Positions 18,701 through 28,023 of a DNA stretch of 64,000 bases are shown piece after piece (the stretch's first letter is position 1; the number at the start of each line of letters is the position of its first letter). The stretch is taken from the NCBI RefSeq assembly GCF_006715635.1, contig NZ_VFNP01000001.1, positions 124,001-188,000 of the forward strand, read 5' to 3'. The translations under genes were made by a program, and so were the position numbers. The DNA is from Streptomyces sp. SLBN-118. GTDB lineage: Bacteria > Actinomycetota > Actinomycetes > Streptomycetales > Streptomycetaceae. The notes beneath the pieces were generated by a model that saw only the letters and a program-made list of their open reading frames with translations, was not told the origin of the DNA and did not search any database.

Positions 18701-20040
18701 CGGCTCGGCTCCTCGGGCTGCTGTGAGACGTCGTCTTCTGGGGGCTGCTCGGGACGGGAGGTGACGGCCACCGTGGTGGCGAACCGGGCGGCCGCGGCGA
18801 GCAGCACCCAGCCGCCCGCTCCGTCCTGCCCGCGGGTGCCCGAGACGTCCGTGACAGACCGGCCGTCCAGCGCTGCGTCCTCGTATCCCTCGGGCACGCC
18901 GTGGCCGTCGGCGCGCACCTCGCCGACGGGCGCCATCAGGTGCATGCGGACCAGAAAATCGAGGACGGCGGCGAGCAGCCCCTCCAGGTTCTCCAGCATG
19001 CCTCGCTGCCAGTTGCTGCGTCGGCCGTACTCCTCGACGAGCTCATCGAGCAGTTCGGGCAACAGCCCGTCCGGGACGGGAACGCCGATGACCAGCCGAC
19101 CGCCGACCGCGGGATGGCCGGGGTCCTCGGGGCGCAGTCGGTCGACCAGCCGTCCTGTCAGCAGCAGCGCCGCCTGGGCGACGGTGCCGGTGCCGGGCAG
19201 GTGCAGGTCGGTGAGGTCGCCGTCCGGATCGACGAGGGCGATGCCCTCGGCACGGATCTCGGCCTCCAGACCCAGCAGTTCGGAGAAGGCCTGGGACTCA
19301 CGCCGTTGCCGCGTCCGCAGCCATTCCCGCTCGGCGCCGGTGAGGTCGTCGAGGTGGACGGCGGGTGTCTCGACGAGGCGTCTGCGAACGTACGTACGCG
19401 GACCGCCGAAGCCGGGGTCGGCGGCACGACGGACGAGATCCGCTCCGTCGCGGCTCTGCGCCAGCGGTCCGGCGACGACCGCGCGGGCGATCTCGCGGTC
19501 CACCGTCAGCAGTGCCTCGCCGCCTCGCTCCTCGGCGACGGCCGAGACATGGCCCTCGGTCTCCGTCAGCACGCCCCAGTCGACGAGTTGACGCAGCGCG
19601 GCGGCGAGCGTGCGCCGCTCCGCCTGACGCCCGGTGTCGCTGATCTCGATCCCGGCGTCCACTGCTGCGGCCCTCAGATCGGCGACGAGCTGGGAGAGCA
19701 GGAGCTGCTCCGGGGCGGTGACGAGGACCGAGAGTGCGAGTGCCAGATAGGCGTACGTCCGTGGAGTGAACGGCGTGCCGGTGGAGGGCCGCTCCAGGCG
19801 GTGGCCGGATCCGGGTCCGAGGCCGGCCTTGAACAGGCGGGCGTACGACGCCTCGACTAGGAGTCGGTAGCCGAACACCTGCTGGAAGCGCTGGGCGAGC
19901 CAGTCGGCGTGGCGGCGGATCAGCGGGAAGGTGTCGCTGTGCGGGCCGTTGCTGGTGAGCAAGGGGTGAGCCAAGAGCAGGCGGGCGGCGGCGCGGCGTT
20001 CGGCGGCAAGTGCCACATCGTGGGCGGAGGGCAGGGGCAT
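18697..20040 (-). CDS. jetB: JetB-like Wadjet protein (TIGR02678 / DUF2398)
   Basis: A 447-residue protein resembling TIGR02678/DUF2398, the kleisin-associated component of Wadjet type II. Recognised features are the N-terminal AAERRAAARLLLAHPLL, FGYRLLVEASYARLFKAG, RTYAYLALALSVLVTA and the winged-helix-like C-terminal region. The start at ATG 20040 shares one base with the jetA stop (TGATG), and the end overlaps the jetC start by four bases. This coupling fits production of subunits in fixed ratio. The gene looks intact, but its partner JetC is cut. Confidence 0.85.
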   Translation of the reverse strand: MPLPSAHDVALAAERRAAARLLLAHPLLTSNGPHSDTFPLIRRHADWLAQRFQQVFGYRLLVEASYARLFKAGLGPGSGHRLERPSTGTPFTPRTYAYLALALSVLVTAPEQLLLSQLVADLRAAAVDAGIEISDTGRQAERRTLAAALRQLVDWGVLTETEGHVSAVAEERGGEALLTVDREIARAVVAGPLAQSRDGADLVRRAADPGFGGPRTYVRRRLVETPAVHLDDLTGAEREWLRTRQRRESQAFSELLGLEAEIRAEGIALVDPDGDLTDLHLPGTGTVAQAALLLTGRLVDRLRPEDPGHPAVGGRLVIGVPVPDGLLPELLDELVEEYGRRSNWQRGMLENLEGLLAAVLDFLVRMHLMAPVGEVRADGHGVPEGYEDAALDGRSVTDVSGTRGQDGAGGWVLLAAAARFATTVAVTSRPEQPPEDDVSQQPEEPSR

Positions 20041-21671
20041 CAGGCGCTCGCCTCCTTGGCTGTGGCGGGCGCCGAGGCGCTTTCGACGGCCAGGGTGAGG
20101 TCGTCCGCCGTCAGGTCGCCGTCCACGGAGCGCAACAGAGTGTGCCTGCCCGGGGTGCTCCACACCGTCAGCCTGATGCCCAGATCCGCGTCACCTGCCT
20201 GCGCGCCGTCGATCTGGAAGTCACCGGCCTCCTTGTCCAGTTGGACGTGTCCGAGGGCGGCGGTGAGCAGTTCCAGCAGCAGCCGCATAGCCGCTGAACC
20301 CAGCCGCACCTGGTCGAACCGGCCGGATGCGCTGCGCAGCTCGGCGGCCGCGGCCCGGCGGGCGGCGGCCTGCTCGCGCGCCTGCTCCAGGAGGCGGTGC
20401 TTCTGCTCGCGGTGGTCCTCGACCGCCGCGGCCCTCCCGCGCGGGGCCCGGCTACCGCGCTCACGCAACGCCACCGGCACGTCCACGACGGGTCCGGTCC
20501 ACCAGCTCACATACGCCGGTACGGACCGGTCGGGATCCGGTGCCACGCCCAGATGCCGTGCCCCGTACAGCCCGAACGCTGCGACCGCGATGTCGTGGGC
20601 CTCCTCGGGCTCCGCGGCGTCGAACCAGGCCGCGAGCCTGAGCAGGTCCTTGCGACGGGACATCTCCCCCGACGCGGAGCGCAGCATCCGCTTGGCGTTG
20701 GCGAGCAGCGACTGCAGGGCACGCAGGGTCGCGTCCCGGAGCTGGTCCACTTGGCTGCCCTGGCCGTCGCTGTCGGCAAACCAGTCGCGCAGCCCCTCCC
20801 AGTCGGCCAACTCCCGTCCCCGGCTGCGCTGCACCCGCGTCTCGGGCAGGGCGTCGGAAAGCGCTCCGAGGCCTGTCGCATGGGCGTCGATGCGGCTCAG
20901 CAACGTGGGCAAATGCGGCCAGATAGCCTGCATGTGGGCGGCGATGCGCGGGGCGCGGAAGGACACGTCCTCAGTGATCGCCTCTACGTAGTCGAGCAGC
21001 AGTTCCTTGAATCCCTGGTACTCGGCTCCGTCGAGGTCGTAGCGGGCGAGCACCTGGCCGAGGTAGGCGTAGAAGTCCCGTACCGACTCAGCGAATTCGG
21101 CGAACTGTGCGAAGATCGTGCTGATCTTTTCCAGTGCCTGCTGCGGGTCCGCGCCGCCGGGCGCGGCGGCCAGGGCGGCGATCTCTTTGAGCCCCCGGTC
21201 GACGAGGGTGAGCAGCTCACTGCTGACCTCACGCGCGGCGTCCGCTCCCGCCAGCACCTCGTCGGCGTCGCGCTGCACGCGTTCGCCCAGCTTGGACAGT
21301 TGGTAGCGGGACCGGGAGCGTTGATACTCGGCGATGCTGGTCGCGGTGACCGTGTGCGTGCTGCGCAGCAGATTGCCCCAGCGCACCAGCTGTTCGAGCC
21401 GGGCGGTCAGCGTCTCCGCACCGAGCGCTGCCGCCGGCTGTCCGGCCTGTGCCAGCTTGGCGAGCACGTCGGGCACGGCCAGGTCCGCGAGCAGGGTGCC
21501 GCAGAACACCCGCATCACCGCGACATGCTCCAGTCGCTCGGGCGCGCTGAGGTAGGCGTACGCACTCAGCCGCTGCCAGGTCTCGGTGTCGCCCTCCTTG
21601 CCGGACCGCTCACCATGTGGTTCTTCGCGCAGCTCGTCCCCCACCATGCTGTCGAGCGTACGGACCGGCAC
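20040..21671 (-). CDS. jetA: JetA-like Wadjet protein (TIGR02677 / DUF2397)
   Basis: A 543-residue protein resembling TIGR02677/DUF2397, the kleisin-like subunit of Wadjet type II. It opens with TWQRLSAYAYLSAPERLEHVAVMRVF and has the family block RKDLLRLAAWFDAAEPEEAHD...AFGLYGARHLG near the C terminus. GTG 21671 is chosen because GGAG lies five bases upstream; ATG 21647 is an alternative. An open frame extending to 22124 is Arg-rich and not coding-like. In Wadjet systems this subunit joins JetB and JetC to recognise and compact plasmid DNA, and the JetD nuclease then cuts it. No JetD is present here. Confidence 0.85.
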   Translation of the reverse strand: MPVRTLDSMVGDELREEPHGERSGKEGDTETWQRLSAYAYLSAPERLEHVAVMRVFCGTLLADLAVPDVLAKLAQAGQPAAALGAETLTARLEQLVRWGNLLRSTHTVTATSIAEYQRSRSRYQLSKLGERVQRDADEVLAGADAAREVSSELLTLVDRGLKEIAALAAAPGGADPQQALEKISTIFAQFAEFAESVRDFYAYLGQVLARYDLDGAEYQGFKELLLDYVEAITEDVSFRAPRIAAHMQAIWPHLPTLLSRIDAHATGLGALSDALPETRVQRSRGRELADWEGLRDWFADSDGQGSQVDQLRDATLRALQSLLANAKRMLRSASGEMSRRKDLLRLAAWFDAAEPEEAHDIAVAAFGLYGARHLGVAPDPDRSVPAYVSWWTGPVVDVPVALRERGSRAPRGRAAAVEDHREQKHRLLEQAREQAAARRAAAAELRSASGRFDQVRLGSAAMRLLLELLTAALGHVQLDKEAGDFQIDGAQAGDADLGIRLTVWSTPGRHTLLRSVDGDLTADDLTLAVESASAPATAKEASA

Positions 21672-22239
21672 TGACACTCCGGAGATGGTTCGGGGAATCG
21701 GGCTGGGTCGTGTGGGCTCTCGAGCTCGGGCATATTGACACGTCGCTGGCCGGGGCGAACGTGCCTGACCCCCGAACGCCGATGGTGCGTGGTGGTGTTG
21801 TTGGCCTGCGCCGGGTTCGGCGCGCGAACGTGCCGGTGGCCGCCGGCGCGCAACATGGGAAACGGCGCCTCGATCCCCGGCGGCACGCGCCCGTCCGTTC
21901 GCCCGCCGTCCCCTGTCACCTGCTTTTCTTCCGTTTCGGGGCGAGCGCGGGGGCGTGCAGAGGGGGATGTCGAGATGGCGAGCACGCCGTGACCGCTGTG
22001 GTGACCTGCAGATATGCCGCCTATGGCGCGCAGGGTCGGCACGGGACGACACCCTGCGCCCCGCCGAGAGCGAGACCTTGTTGCCGTCCTTGCCGCCGCT
22101 GCGCAGCTCCGCGGGGGCTTCCAATCGTGCCGCCGCCAGCAGCTCCTTACCGGATACGGCGGCCCCGTGACCTCGCTCAATCCCGCCTCCCCGTCGCCCA
22201 CAGACTTGGTCTCCGAGACCTGAGCCAAGGAGGGTGCCC
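21672..22239. other. Upstream region of the Wadjet operon
   Basis: About 570 bases between the jetA start and the IS5-type element. Open frames cross it on both strands, but they are rich in Arg, Pro and Ser and give no family. The operon promoter should lie here. Nothing else is seen. Confidence 0.4.
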
Positions 22240-23101
22240 CCTAAGACGTCATCTCATTTGGTTGGGTAAGCTGCCGATCGTGGCAGGGATCGTTGAGCGG
22301 CTGGTGCCGGACGAGTTGTGGGAGATGTTCCAGCGGGTGGTGCCGGAGGCGCCGTCGCGACCTCAGGGCGGCGGCCGACGCCGACACGGCGACCGCGAAG
22401 TTCTGGCCGCAATCGTCTTCGTAGCGACCTCGGGCTGCACGTGGCAGCAGCTGCCATCCGCATCGTTCGGTCCGTCGGGAGCGAGGCCCACCGACGCTTT
22501 TCCGAGTGGACGAAGGCCCGCGTGTGGGCAAAACTCCATCGCCTGGTCCTCGACGAACTCGGCTCCCGCGGCGAGTTGGACTGGTCCCGCTGTGCGATCG
22601 ACTCGGTGAACATGCGGGCCCTGAAAAGGGGGAGCTGACAGGCCCGAATCCTGTGGACCGGGGCAAGTACGGCTCGAAAATCCACCTGATCACCGAGCGG
22701 ACCGGTCTGCCCCTGTCCGTCGGAATCTCCGGAGCGAACCTGCACGACAGCCAGGCGCTGATCCCCCTGGTGAAGGGCATACCGCCGATCCGCTCCCGGC
22801 GCGGACGTCGGCGGCGCAGGCCGGCCAAACTCCACGCCGACAAGGGATACGACTACGACCACCTGCGGCGATGGTTACGCGGACGCGGCATCCGGCACCG
22901 TATCGCCCGCAGAGGCATCGAGTCCTCGACTCGTCTGGGCCGCCACCGCTGGACCGTAGAACGCACCATGTCCTGGCTCGCCGGATGCCGCAGACTGCAC
23001 CGCCGCTACGAGCGCAAAGCCGAGCACTTCCTGTCCTTCACCAGTATCGCCTGCACCCTCATCTGCTACCGCAGACTCGCCAAATGAGATGACGTCTTAG
23101 G
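22240..23101 (+). mobile_element. IS5-family insertion sequence with 21-bp perfect inverted repeats
   Basis: The left end CTAAGACGTCATCTCATTTG (22241-22260) is repeated exactly in reverse complement at 23081-23100, and one more base matches on each side. A TA at each end may be the target duplication, which would place the element at 22244-23097. The perfect ends suggest recent movement even though the transposase frame is damaged. Confidence 0.88.
22280..23087 (+). pseudogene. IS5-family transposase, one damaging frameshift plus one likely programmed
   Basis: The reading passes through three frames. Frame a, from GTG 22280, gives VERLVPDELWEMFQRVVPEAPSR and TSGCTWQQLP. Frame b gives AHRRFSEWTKARVWAKLHRL and WSRCAIDSVNMRA. 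Frame c (open to 23087) gives YGSKIHLITERTGLPLSVG, HADKGYDYDHLRRW and the terminal ERTMSWLAGCRRLHRRYERK. The b-to-c step at a run of A then G near 22624 matches the -1 shift usual in this family. The a-to-b step near 22488 looks like a lost base. Active transposase is unlikely. Confidence 0.8.
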
Positions 23102-23127
23102 CGGCCAGTCGGCCGCACCACATGCCA

Positions 23128-24405
23128 TCACGGGTCCTGCTGTCCAACGCTGCAAGGCAGAGGGACACCTCGCTCCTTCTCAACTTGCTGAATGCGAGTG
23201 CGGATCGCTGGATCCCTGGCAAGTTCCACTGACAACACGGTCTTGCTGTTGATCAAGGCAGCGCGCAGCTGCGCAACGTCGACATGCGCATCAGTGAGAT
23301 GCGCATTCATCAGGTCAGCACCGGTCAGCTTCGCTCCCTGCAGATCCGCACGATCTAGATTGGTGCAAGAGAGGTCCGCCCCGGAAAGATCCGCCTTCGT
23401 CAGCGAGACACCGTGCAGCTCCGCGTGGCGCATGTTCGCGCCGCTCAGATTGGCTTCCGTCAGCCGCGCGTACGAGAGCCGGGCTGAGAAGAGCTTCGCC
23501 TCGACCAGCCGCGCTCGTTGCAAGTCTGCTCTTGACAGATTCCACATTCCTAGATGCGCTCTGCTCAGATCGGAATCACTGAGAATGGCTCCCTCGAATT
23601 CAGCGCCGTTCTCCCACTCACCATCTTGGTCTCTGTCAGTACCGAGTCGCAGCTCCAGCCCGCTCAGCCGCGCCCCACTGAGATTGGGTACGAAATCGCG
23701 ATCAAGTCCCACGTTCCGGCCAGCGACCACCCGCAACGCAGCCTGCACGTCTGGCGGAATCTCTGGTCCCTCCTTTGCAGGCTTGGCGGCACGCGTGCGC
23801 ACGTAGGTGGACAACACGTTGGCGATCGTCGGGTGGTCGCGGGGCGAGTCCTCCATGATGCGCTGCAGGGCGTAGATGCCGCCGAGCCTTACGTCCAGTG
23901 AGTCGTTGCCCAGCGTCTCCACCGCCTTGGTGTACCGGTCAGTGATCTGCGACTCCTTGCTTACGCCAAGCTCCTGACGGGTCAGGTTGAGCTGTTCGCG
24001 AACCTGGGCGTTCGAGTACCAGAGCCCGATCACAGTGGCAACGGACGCGAGCAGAACGGATACCAGCTCCAGCCGACGGGCCCAATCCAGACCACCTTGC
24101 TGGGAATAACGCTCTCCCACCGCGCCGCGCGAGGACTGCTGCCTCAACCGGGTCAGAAGGGCGAAGCCACGTATGCGTATCGGCTGCCTCGCAGCGACTG
24201 GCCCGCCGGAACCCTGGCGGGCCAGTCGATGCAGTTGCTCGTTGCGTCTCATGGACATAGGGGGTATTCGACCGCGCCTCCCAGGGTCGTGCAGCCGTTT
24301 CGACCGAAAGGACCGCCAGAGCTCGGTCATGACCGTCAGTTCGACGCCGAAAGAGTGGCTGCCGTTTCCCCGGGACTCGGCAGCAGGCACTGCCGGTGGG
24401 TTCAT
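23128..24405 (-). CDS. Pentapeptide-repeat protein with one membrane helix
   Basis: A 425-residue protein. The N-terminal part is basic, then a hydrophobic segment (LELVSVLLASVATVIGLWYSN) leads into a helical linker and a pentapeptide-repeat domain (ADLSGADLSCTNLDRADLQG and similar), which folds as a right-handed quadrilateral beta-helix. The linker TKAVETLGNDSLDVRLGGIYALQRIMEDSPRDH is the standard lead-in for Streptomyces membrane pentapeptide proteins. ATG 24405 is taken because it overlaps the stop of the upstream gene as ATGA; ATG 24330 and 24258 are alternatives. The role of such proteins is unproven. Confidence 0.85.
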   Translation of the reverse strand: MNPPAVPAAESRGNGSHSFGVELTVMTELWRSFRSKRLHDPGRRGRIPPMSMRRNEQLHRLARQGSGGPVAARQPIRIRGFALLTRLRQQSSRGAVGERYSQQGGLDWARRLELVSVLLASVATVIGLWYSNAQVREQLNLTRQELGVSKESQITDRYTKAVETLGNDSLDVRLGGIYALQRIMEDSPRDHPTIANVLSTYVRTRAAKPAKEGPEIPPDVQAALRVVAGRNVGLDRDFVPNLSGARLSGLELRLGTDRDQDGEWENGAEFEGAILSDSDLSRAHLGMWNLSRADLQRARLVEAKLFSARLSYARLTEANLSGANMRHAELHGVSLTKADLSGADLSCTNLDRADLQGAKLTGADLMNAHLTDAHVDVAQLRAALINSKTVLSVELARDPAIRTRIQQVEKERGVPLPCSVGQQDP

Positions 24406-25650
24406 TGGCCGCTGATCGCTTCAGCGCAGACCTTGTGGTAGGGGTCGCCCTGGTCGTCGAGGAGGTTCGTCGGCCGGCGGCAGTGCCTGCAGGGCTGTGG
24501 CTCATCGGATCAGTTCGCCAGTCCAGCAGCCGTTCGGGCACGCGCGGGCCAGACACCATTTCCGGGTCCGCTGCTGCGAGTGCCTGCCGTGAAGCCTGAG
24601 GCGCGGGGCCTGGGGCGGATGGCGGCTCCGCCGGTACCGGGTCGGCCGCAGCAGGGGTGGTCGCGTGAGGGTGCGGGGCGAGGGTGGCCGGCCGACAAGT
24701 GGGCCGACGAGGGCTCGCACCCGCCGGGCCGTCCTCGTCGTCGTCGGGGAGGGGTGGGAGGGCGGTGTTGTCGTTGTTGAGGTCCTCGAACCGGTCCCGG
24801 TCGGTGCGGGTAACCCAGAAACGATGCGTGCTCGCCCCGTCCCGGTGCTTGACCGGCACAACGAGCCCCGCGGCGGTCCGCCGCACGAGGTCGTCGAACA
24901 GGACATCCCGCGGCTTGGGCGTGACATGGACCCTGCCGCACCGGCTCTGCGTGTCCGGGCAGCGGTACAGGGCACGAACATCGCAGCGCCAAAAATCCAG
25001 CACACGGAACCCTGACACGACACGCAAATCGCCGATCGTGGCAATGACGTGCGCCGGCAGCCTGTCGCTGCGGGTCCATTGGGTGTCGTGGCGGCGAGCG
25101 TAGTCGGCGCGGTCGGTGTGCCAGGCGGGGGTAATGCCGTGCTTGGTTGCTTTGCTGGCGCGGGAGCGGACGCTGCGGGGGCCGTGAGTGTCTGCCGTCG
25201 ACAGCTGGACTTCCCAGCCGATGCGCAGCCCGCTCTCCCCCTGGACGAGGGTGTCGGTCTGGATCCAACCGCGCCTGCCAGTGCGGGTGCGGACCTCGCA
25301 ATCGGCGCGGAACCCGCCGATCTCCGCCGCACGCACGATCCGCTCCTGACCGCCTGATGCTCGGCCGTCATCGGCGCGGCATGACGTTCTTCATCCTCGG
25401 CGCGCTCGTGGACCGCTTCACGCCGGCCGTTGGCGCGCAGCCGCAGGTACATCCAGGCGGTGACGCCGGCTTGCTGGCAGATGCCCCCGCACTGCAGGTC
25501 CCGCTCGGAGACGGGAATGCTGCGGGCGGCATAGAGGCGGTCCGTGTCGTAGATGGTGGTCCACAGGTTCGGCAGATTCGGATGGCCGAGGTCCTCGAGA
25601 GTCAAGTCGAGATGGATGCCGAACTTCGTGTGCCAGACGATATTCGCCAC
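24402..25650 (-). pseudogene. CoiA-like / competence-type nuclease family protein broken by two frameshifts
   Basis: From GTG 25650 the product begins MANIVWHTKFGIHLDLTLEDL and continues through YDTDRLYAARSIPVSERDLQC and ERAEDEERHAAPMTAEHQA. It then shifts frame near 25355 to ERIVRAAEIGGFRADCEVRTR, GWEVQLSTAD and KATKHGITPAWHTDRADYARR. A second shift near 24525 leads to a Cys-rich tail (PCRHCRRPTNLLDDQG, KVCAEAISGQ) ending at TGA 24402-24404. The central E/D..GWEVQ pattern resembles the CoiA nuclease core. Two single-base losses restore one protein of about 415 residues. The stop overlaps the next gene's ATG, so this was a two-gene operon. Confidence 0.7.
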
Positions 25651-25779
25651 GACGCGCCGCCCTCCCCCTAGAAAGCACTGCCCTGCTCACGGGACGACCC
25701 GGAACTGACAAACCGACAGAGAGCACAACCCCCTCCGACCGTGCTCCTGTGAGCATGAAAAATCAGGCGCCAGCAGACG

Positions 25780-25868
25780 TATCCGAGGGTGTCCAGCACG
25801 CGGGCGGCGTTGGAGTTAGCCATGTCGACCGGCACAACCGGTGAGTTCGGCGGTGAAGGTACAGACAT
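25780..25868 (-). pseudogene. Degraded copy of the small MANSNAARVL family gene
   Basis: From ATG 25868 (behind GGGAGGAG) the copy reads MSVPSPPN... in frame and MANSNAARVLDTLGY after that. The first part matches the intact paralogues only after a one-base shift (FTAELTG). Similarity ends at TLGY, near 25,780, after which unrelated sequence follows. The same leader block (CCGGCGGGGGAGTGGC, then GCCGCAGCCGGAAGCACC) lies 40-65 bases upstream at 25905-25932. Confidence 0.7.
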
Positions 25869-26045
25869 GCGGGGCTCCTCCCGGAGGACGGGTGCTTCCG
25901 GCTGCGGCAGGGCGCCACTCCCCCGCCGGTTGGGGATTCGTGCCAAGGTGATGGCCATGTCGCCCCTTGATCATCATGGCGGTCATTCACAACCGCACGC
26001 GAGCCAGCGTCCTTTGCCGCATGCGTAGAGACGGACTCACCGGCT

Positions 26046-26501
26046 GTGGAGCACGCGTTGGCGGGATACGCCACGCTCTGCGGTATCCCGGAGGATCAGG
26101 TGATCGTGTACCGGCACCTGTTCCCTGCCCGGGGGCGAAGGGCATGTTCGGAGTGCATGAAGAAGGCTGCTGACGCTCCTACCGAACCCGGGGTCCAAGA
26201 GCGCCTTCACCGGCGAGTCAAGGACGCAGAACCAGGCAGCCTGCGCGATGCGCTGCTTGCAGCGCTCCAGAAGGGCGCCGACGTCCGGCTCTGGATCAAT
26301 GGACCTGCCGACCAGATGGTCCGGCACTACGCGAAGCTCGATCGGATCGTCGACGGCGGCGGCGGCGAACCACTCGGAGCGGCTTTGCGCGCGGGCGGTC
26401 GACTGGGGTTGGCACGGGTGGTCCACGGTGCTCGTGAGTTCGTCGTGTTCCTTCCCGAAGGAGGGGCTCCGTTCATCGCCCGCGCAGAGCCAGCATCGTG
26501 A
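26046..26501 (+). CDS. Hypothetical protein
   Basis: A 151-residue protein starting at GTG 26046 (MEHALAGYATLCGIPEDQVIVYRH). It has one CxxC pair (RACSECMKKAADA), a helical middle (SLRDALLAALQKGADVRLWINGPAD) and a beta-rich end (ARVVHGAREFVVFLPEGG). No domain is recognised. It is the only plus-strand gene among the minus-strand family copies. Confidence 0.6.
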   Translation: MEHALAGYATLCGIPEDQVIVYRHLFPARGRRACSECMKKAADAPTEPGVQERLHRRVKDAEPGSLRDALLAALQKGADVRLWINGPADQMVRHYAKLDRIVDGGGGEPLGAALRAGGRLGLARVVHGAREFVVFLPEGGAPFIARAEPAS

Positions 26502-26562
26502 CCTCCAGAAGTACTCCTCTGAGCCCGTCGTCGAGTTGCGAGGCCGCACGGCGGGGTGGCAC

Positions 26563-26595
26563 TCCCCCGCCGCCGGTGGTGGTGCGGCCCCGCCC
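26563..26595 (-). promoter_or_regulatory. Further copy of the shared leader element
   Basis: On the minus strand this reads CACCGGCGGCGGGGGAGTG followed by a CCGCCGTGCGG block. It lies downstream of the intact family gene at 26619. About 60 bases later an ATG at 26500 behind GGAGG opens a seven-codon frame only (MLALRGR), so any gene it once led is gone or the element leads a tiny peptide. Confidence 0.4.
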
Positions 26596-26618
26596 CCGGA
26601 TGGGGCGGGGCGAGGGCG

Positions 26619-26924
26619 TCAGCCCCACGTGACACGCAGGCCTCGGGCGTGGGCGTACTGGGCGAGCTCGCGCAGCTCGTTCAGCCGCGACTGGACGTAG
26701 CCCGGGGCGCGTCCGCAGTCGGTGAAACGGCCGTCCACGACGGCAGGGCGCCCGGCGTCCTCGGGGTTGAGGGCGAGCGCGAGCAGCACACGGCCTAGAA
26801 AAAGCCGGGCGTCCTCGTCGCCGTACGGCTCGGCGTATCCGAGAGTGTCCAGCACGCGGGCGGCATTGGAGTTGGCCATGTCGACCGGGTCGCCGGTAAG
26901 TTGGGCGGTGACAGCGACCGACAT
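26619..26924 (-). CDS. Second intact copy of the small MANSNAARVL family
   Basis: A 101-residue paralogue of the gene at 12630-12938, with identical MANSNAARVL, AEPYGDEDA, DPEDAGRPAV-like (NPEDAGRPAV), DGRFTDCGR, YVQSRL and GLRVTWG blocks. Translation starts at ATG 26924 behind GGGAGGAG. The N-terminal 15 residues differ most (MSVAVTAQLTGDPVD). The upstream GCCGCAGCTGGAATCACC block is shared, but the GGGGGAGTGGC core is missing here. Strong conservation of an acidic C-terminal domain suggests selection for a protein function, which is unknown. Confidence 0.8.
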   Translation of the reverse strand: MSVAVTAQLTGDPVDMANSNAARVLDTLGYAEPYGDEDARLFLGRVLLALALNPEDAGRPAVVDGRFTDCGRAPGYVQSRLNELRELAQYAHARGLRVTWG

Positions 26925-27101
26925 GCCGGGCTCCTCCCGGAAGGGTCGGTGATTCCAGCTGCGGCAGGGGTACTGAGCAGGCCAAGACCCTCGGCGAGAG
27001 CGGCGGGCGCGGGGCACGTCCACGAGCGAGCGGGCGGCCGGAGCGCGAGTGCGGCTGCGGGCATGTTCGAGGATGGTGCCTGAGCACCGCTCGAGTAAGA
27101 G

Positions 27102-27712
27102 TCACGCGCCAAGGCCTTCGCTCTCTTCCTCGTCGCCTGGCATCGAGTCCAGCAGCTCTGCAGCTTGCCGGAGAAACGATTTCAGGGCAGCAGAAAACTC
27201 ATTCTGCTCTCCTACAAGTTCGTTAAAGGCCGCTCTGCCTTCTCAAGAGTCAGCTCCTCTCCCTCCGTGGGCCCCTCGCCCCGTGTTGGTCCCGCCGACA
27301 GTTGGAAAGCCCAGATGTAGTAGGCATGGATAATTTCGTCGGCCCGTTCCTCCATCGCTCTGGGCCCCTCCAGCCGCACTACCTGCAAAGCCTCCACCAA
27401 CCTCCCTCCCGCAGCATCCACCGGCTTCCATGCATCAGGGTGAGGCTCGCGTCCAAACGCCTGATCCACATAAGTCGACTGGTAGTCCTCGCACGCCCGC
27501 TCCACTGCGTGCCCAGCCTTCAGGGCCTCCGCGTAGGCGTCACGGCGCAGGCGATGCCGCCATTGCGCATGCGCGTCAGCAGACTGAGCCTGCGTCTGCC
27601 AGCGCGTAGTGGTCGCCTGCAGATATGCCTGCCAGCGTGTCGCTCGCCCCGCAGCAATGGCCGCGGCCGACGTGCCCACCATCCCCACTGCCGCACCGAT
27701 CAGGGCCGCCAA
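27102..27712 (-). pseudogene. Membrane-anchored helical protein with a late frameshift
   Basis: From TTG 27712 the frame gives an N-terminal transmembrane helix (AALIGAAVGMVGTSAAAIAAG) and a long helical region (TRWQAYLQATTTRWQTQAQ, HRLRRDAYAEALKAGHAVERA). It stops at 27212 (166 residues). One base back, the sequence continues FNELVGEQNEFSAALKSFLR, QAAELLDSMPGDEEESEGLGA and ends at TGA 27102-27104, with good composition. A single lost G near 27,240 explains this. The architecture resembles the protein at 15421-16026. No family is recognised. Confidence 0.65.
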
Positions 27713-27993
27713 TCCTTGATCCCTAATGAGGAGTTTCCCCCCGAGATAACAGACAGTTGCCGACGCATACGACGATCGTTCCTTCGGACGCAGATATCAC
27801 GGCCAGTCGGAGCAACCTGGCGCTCGGCCGTCCGCTCCCAGGTCTCGTCAGCTCCGACGTACAAGGCCGCCCAGCCGACGGGGCGCACACTCTCCGGCAG
27901 ATGCGTGATGCTGCCGGACTCGGCGATACGGGCCGACAGGGTCAGGATACTTACGGCCCGGCTGACGTCGTCGTCGTAGCGGGCTGCGCTCAT
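27700..27993 (-). CDS. Small hypothetical protein behind the shared leader
   Basis: A 97-residue protein from ATG 27993 (MSAARYDDDVSRAVSILTLSARIAES), with IGADETW-like YVGADETWERTAERQV and a basic C terminus (RRNDRRMRRQLSV). The shared leader block lies about 30-60 bases upstream (28024-28055), and AAGG precedes the start. Its end overlaps the start of the next minus-strand gene by 13 bases. The basic tail may be an altered end after a rearrangement. No function is recognised. Confidence 0.5.
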   Translation of the reverse strand: MSAARYDDDVSRAVSILTLSARIAESGSITHLPESVRPVGWAALYVGADETWERTAERQVAPTGRDICVRRNDRRMRRQLSVISGGNSSLGIKDWRP

Positions 27994-28023
27994 CACGGGT
28001 GCCCTTCCTCGGGGATGTTCCCG

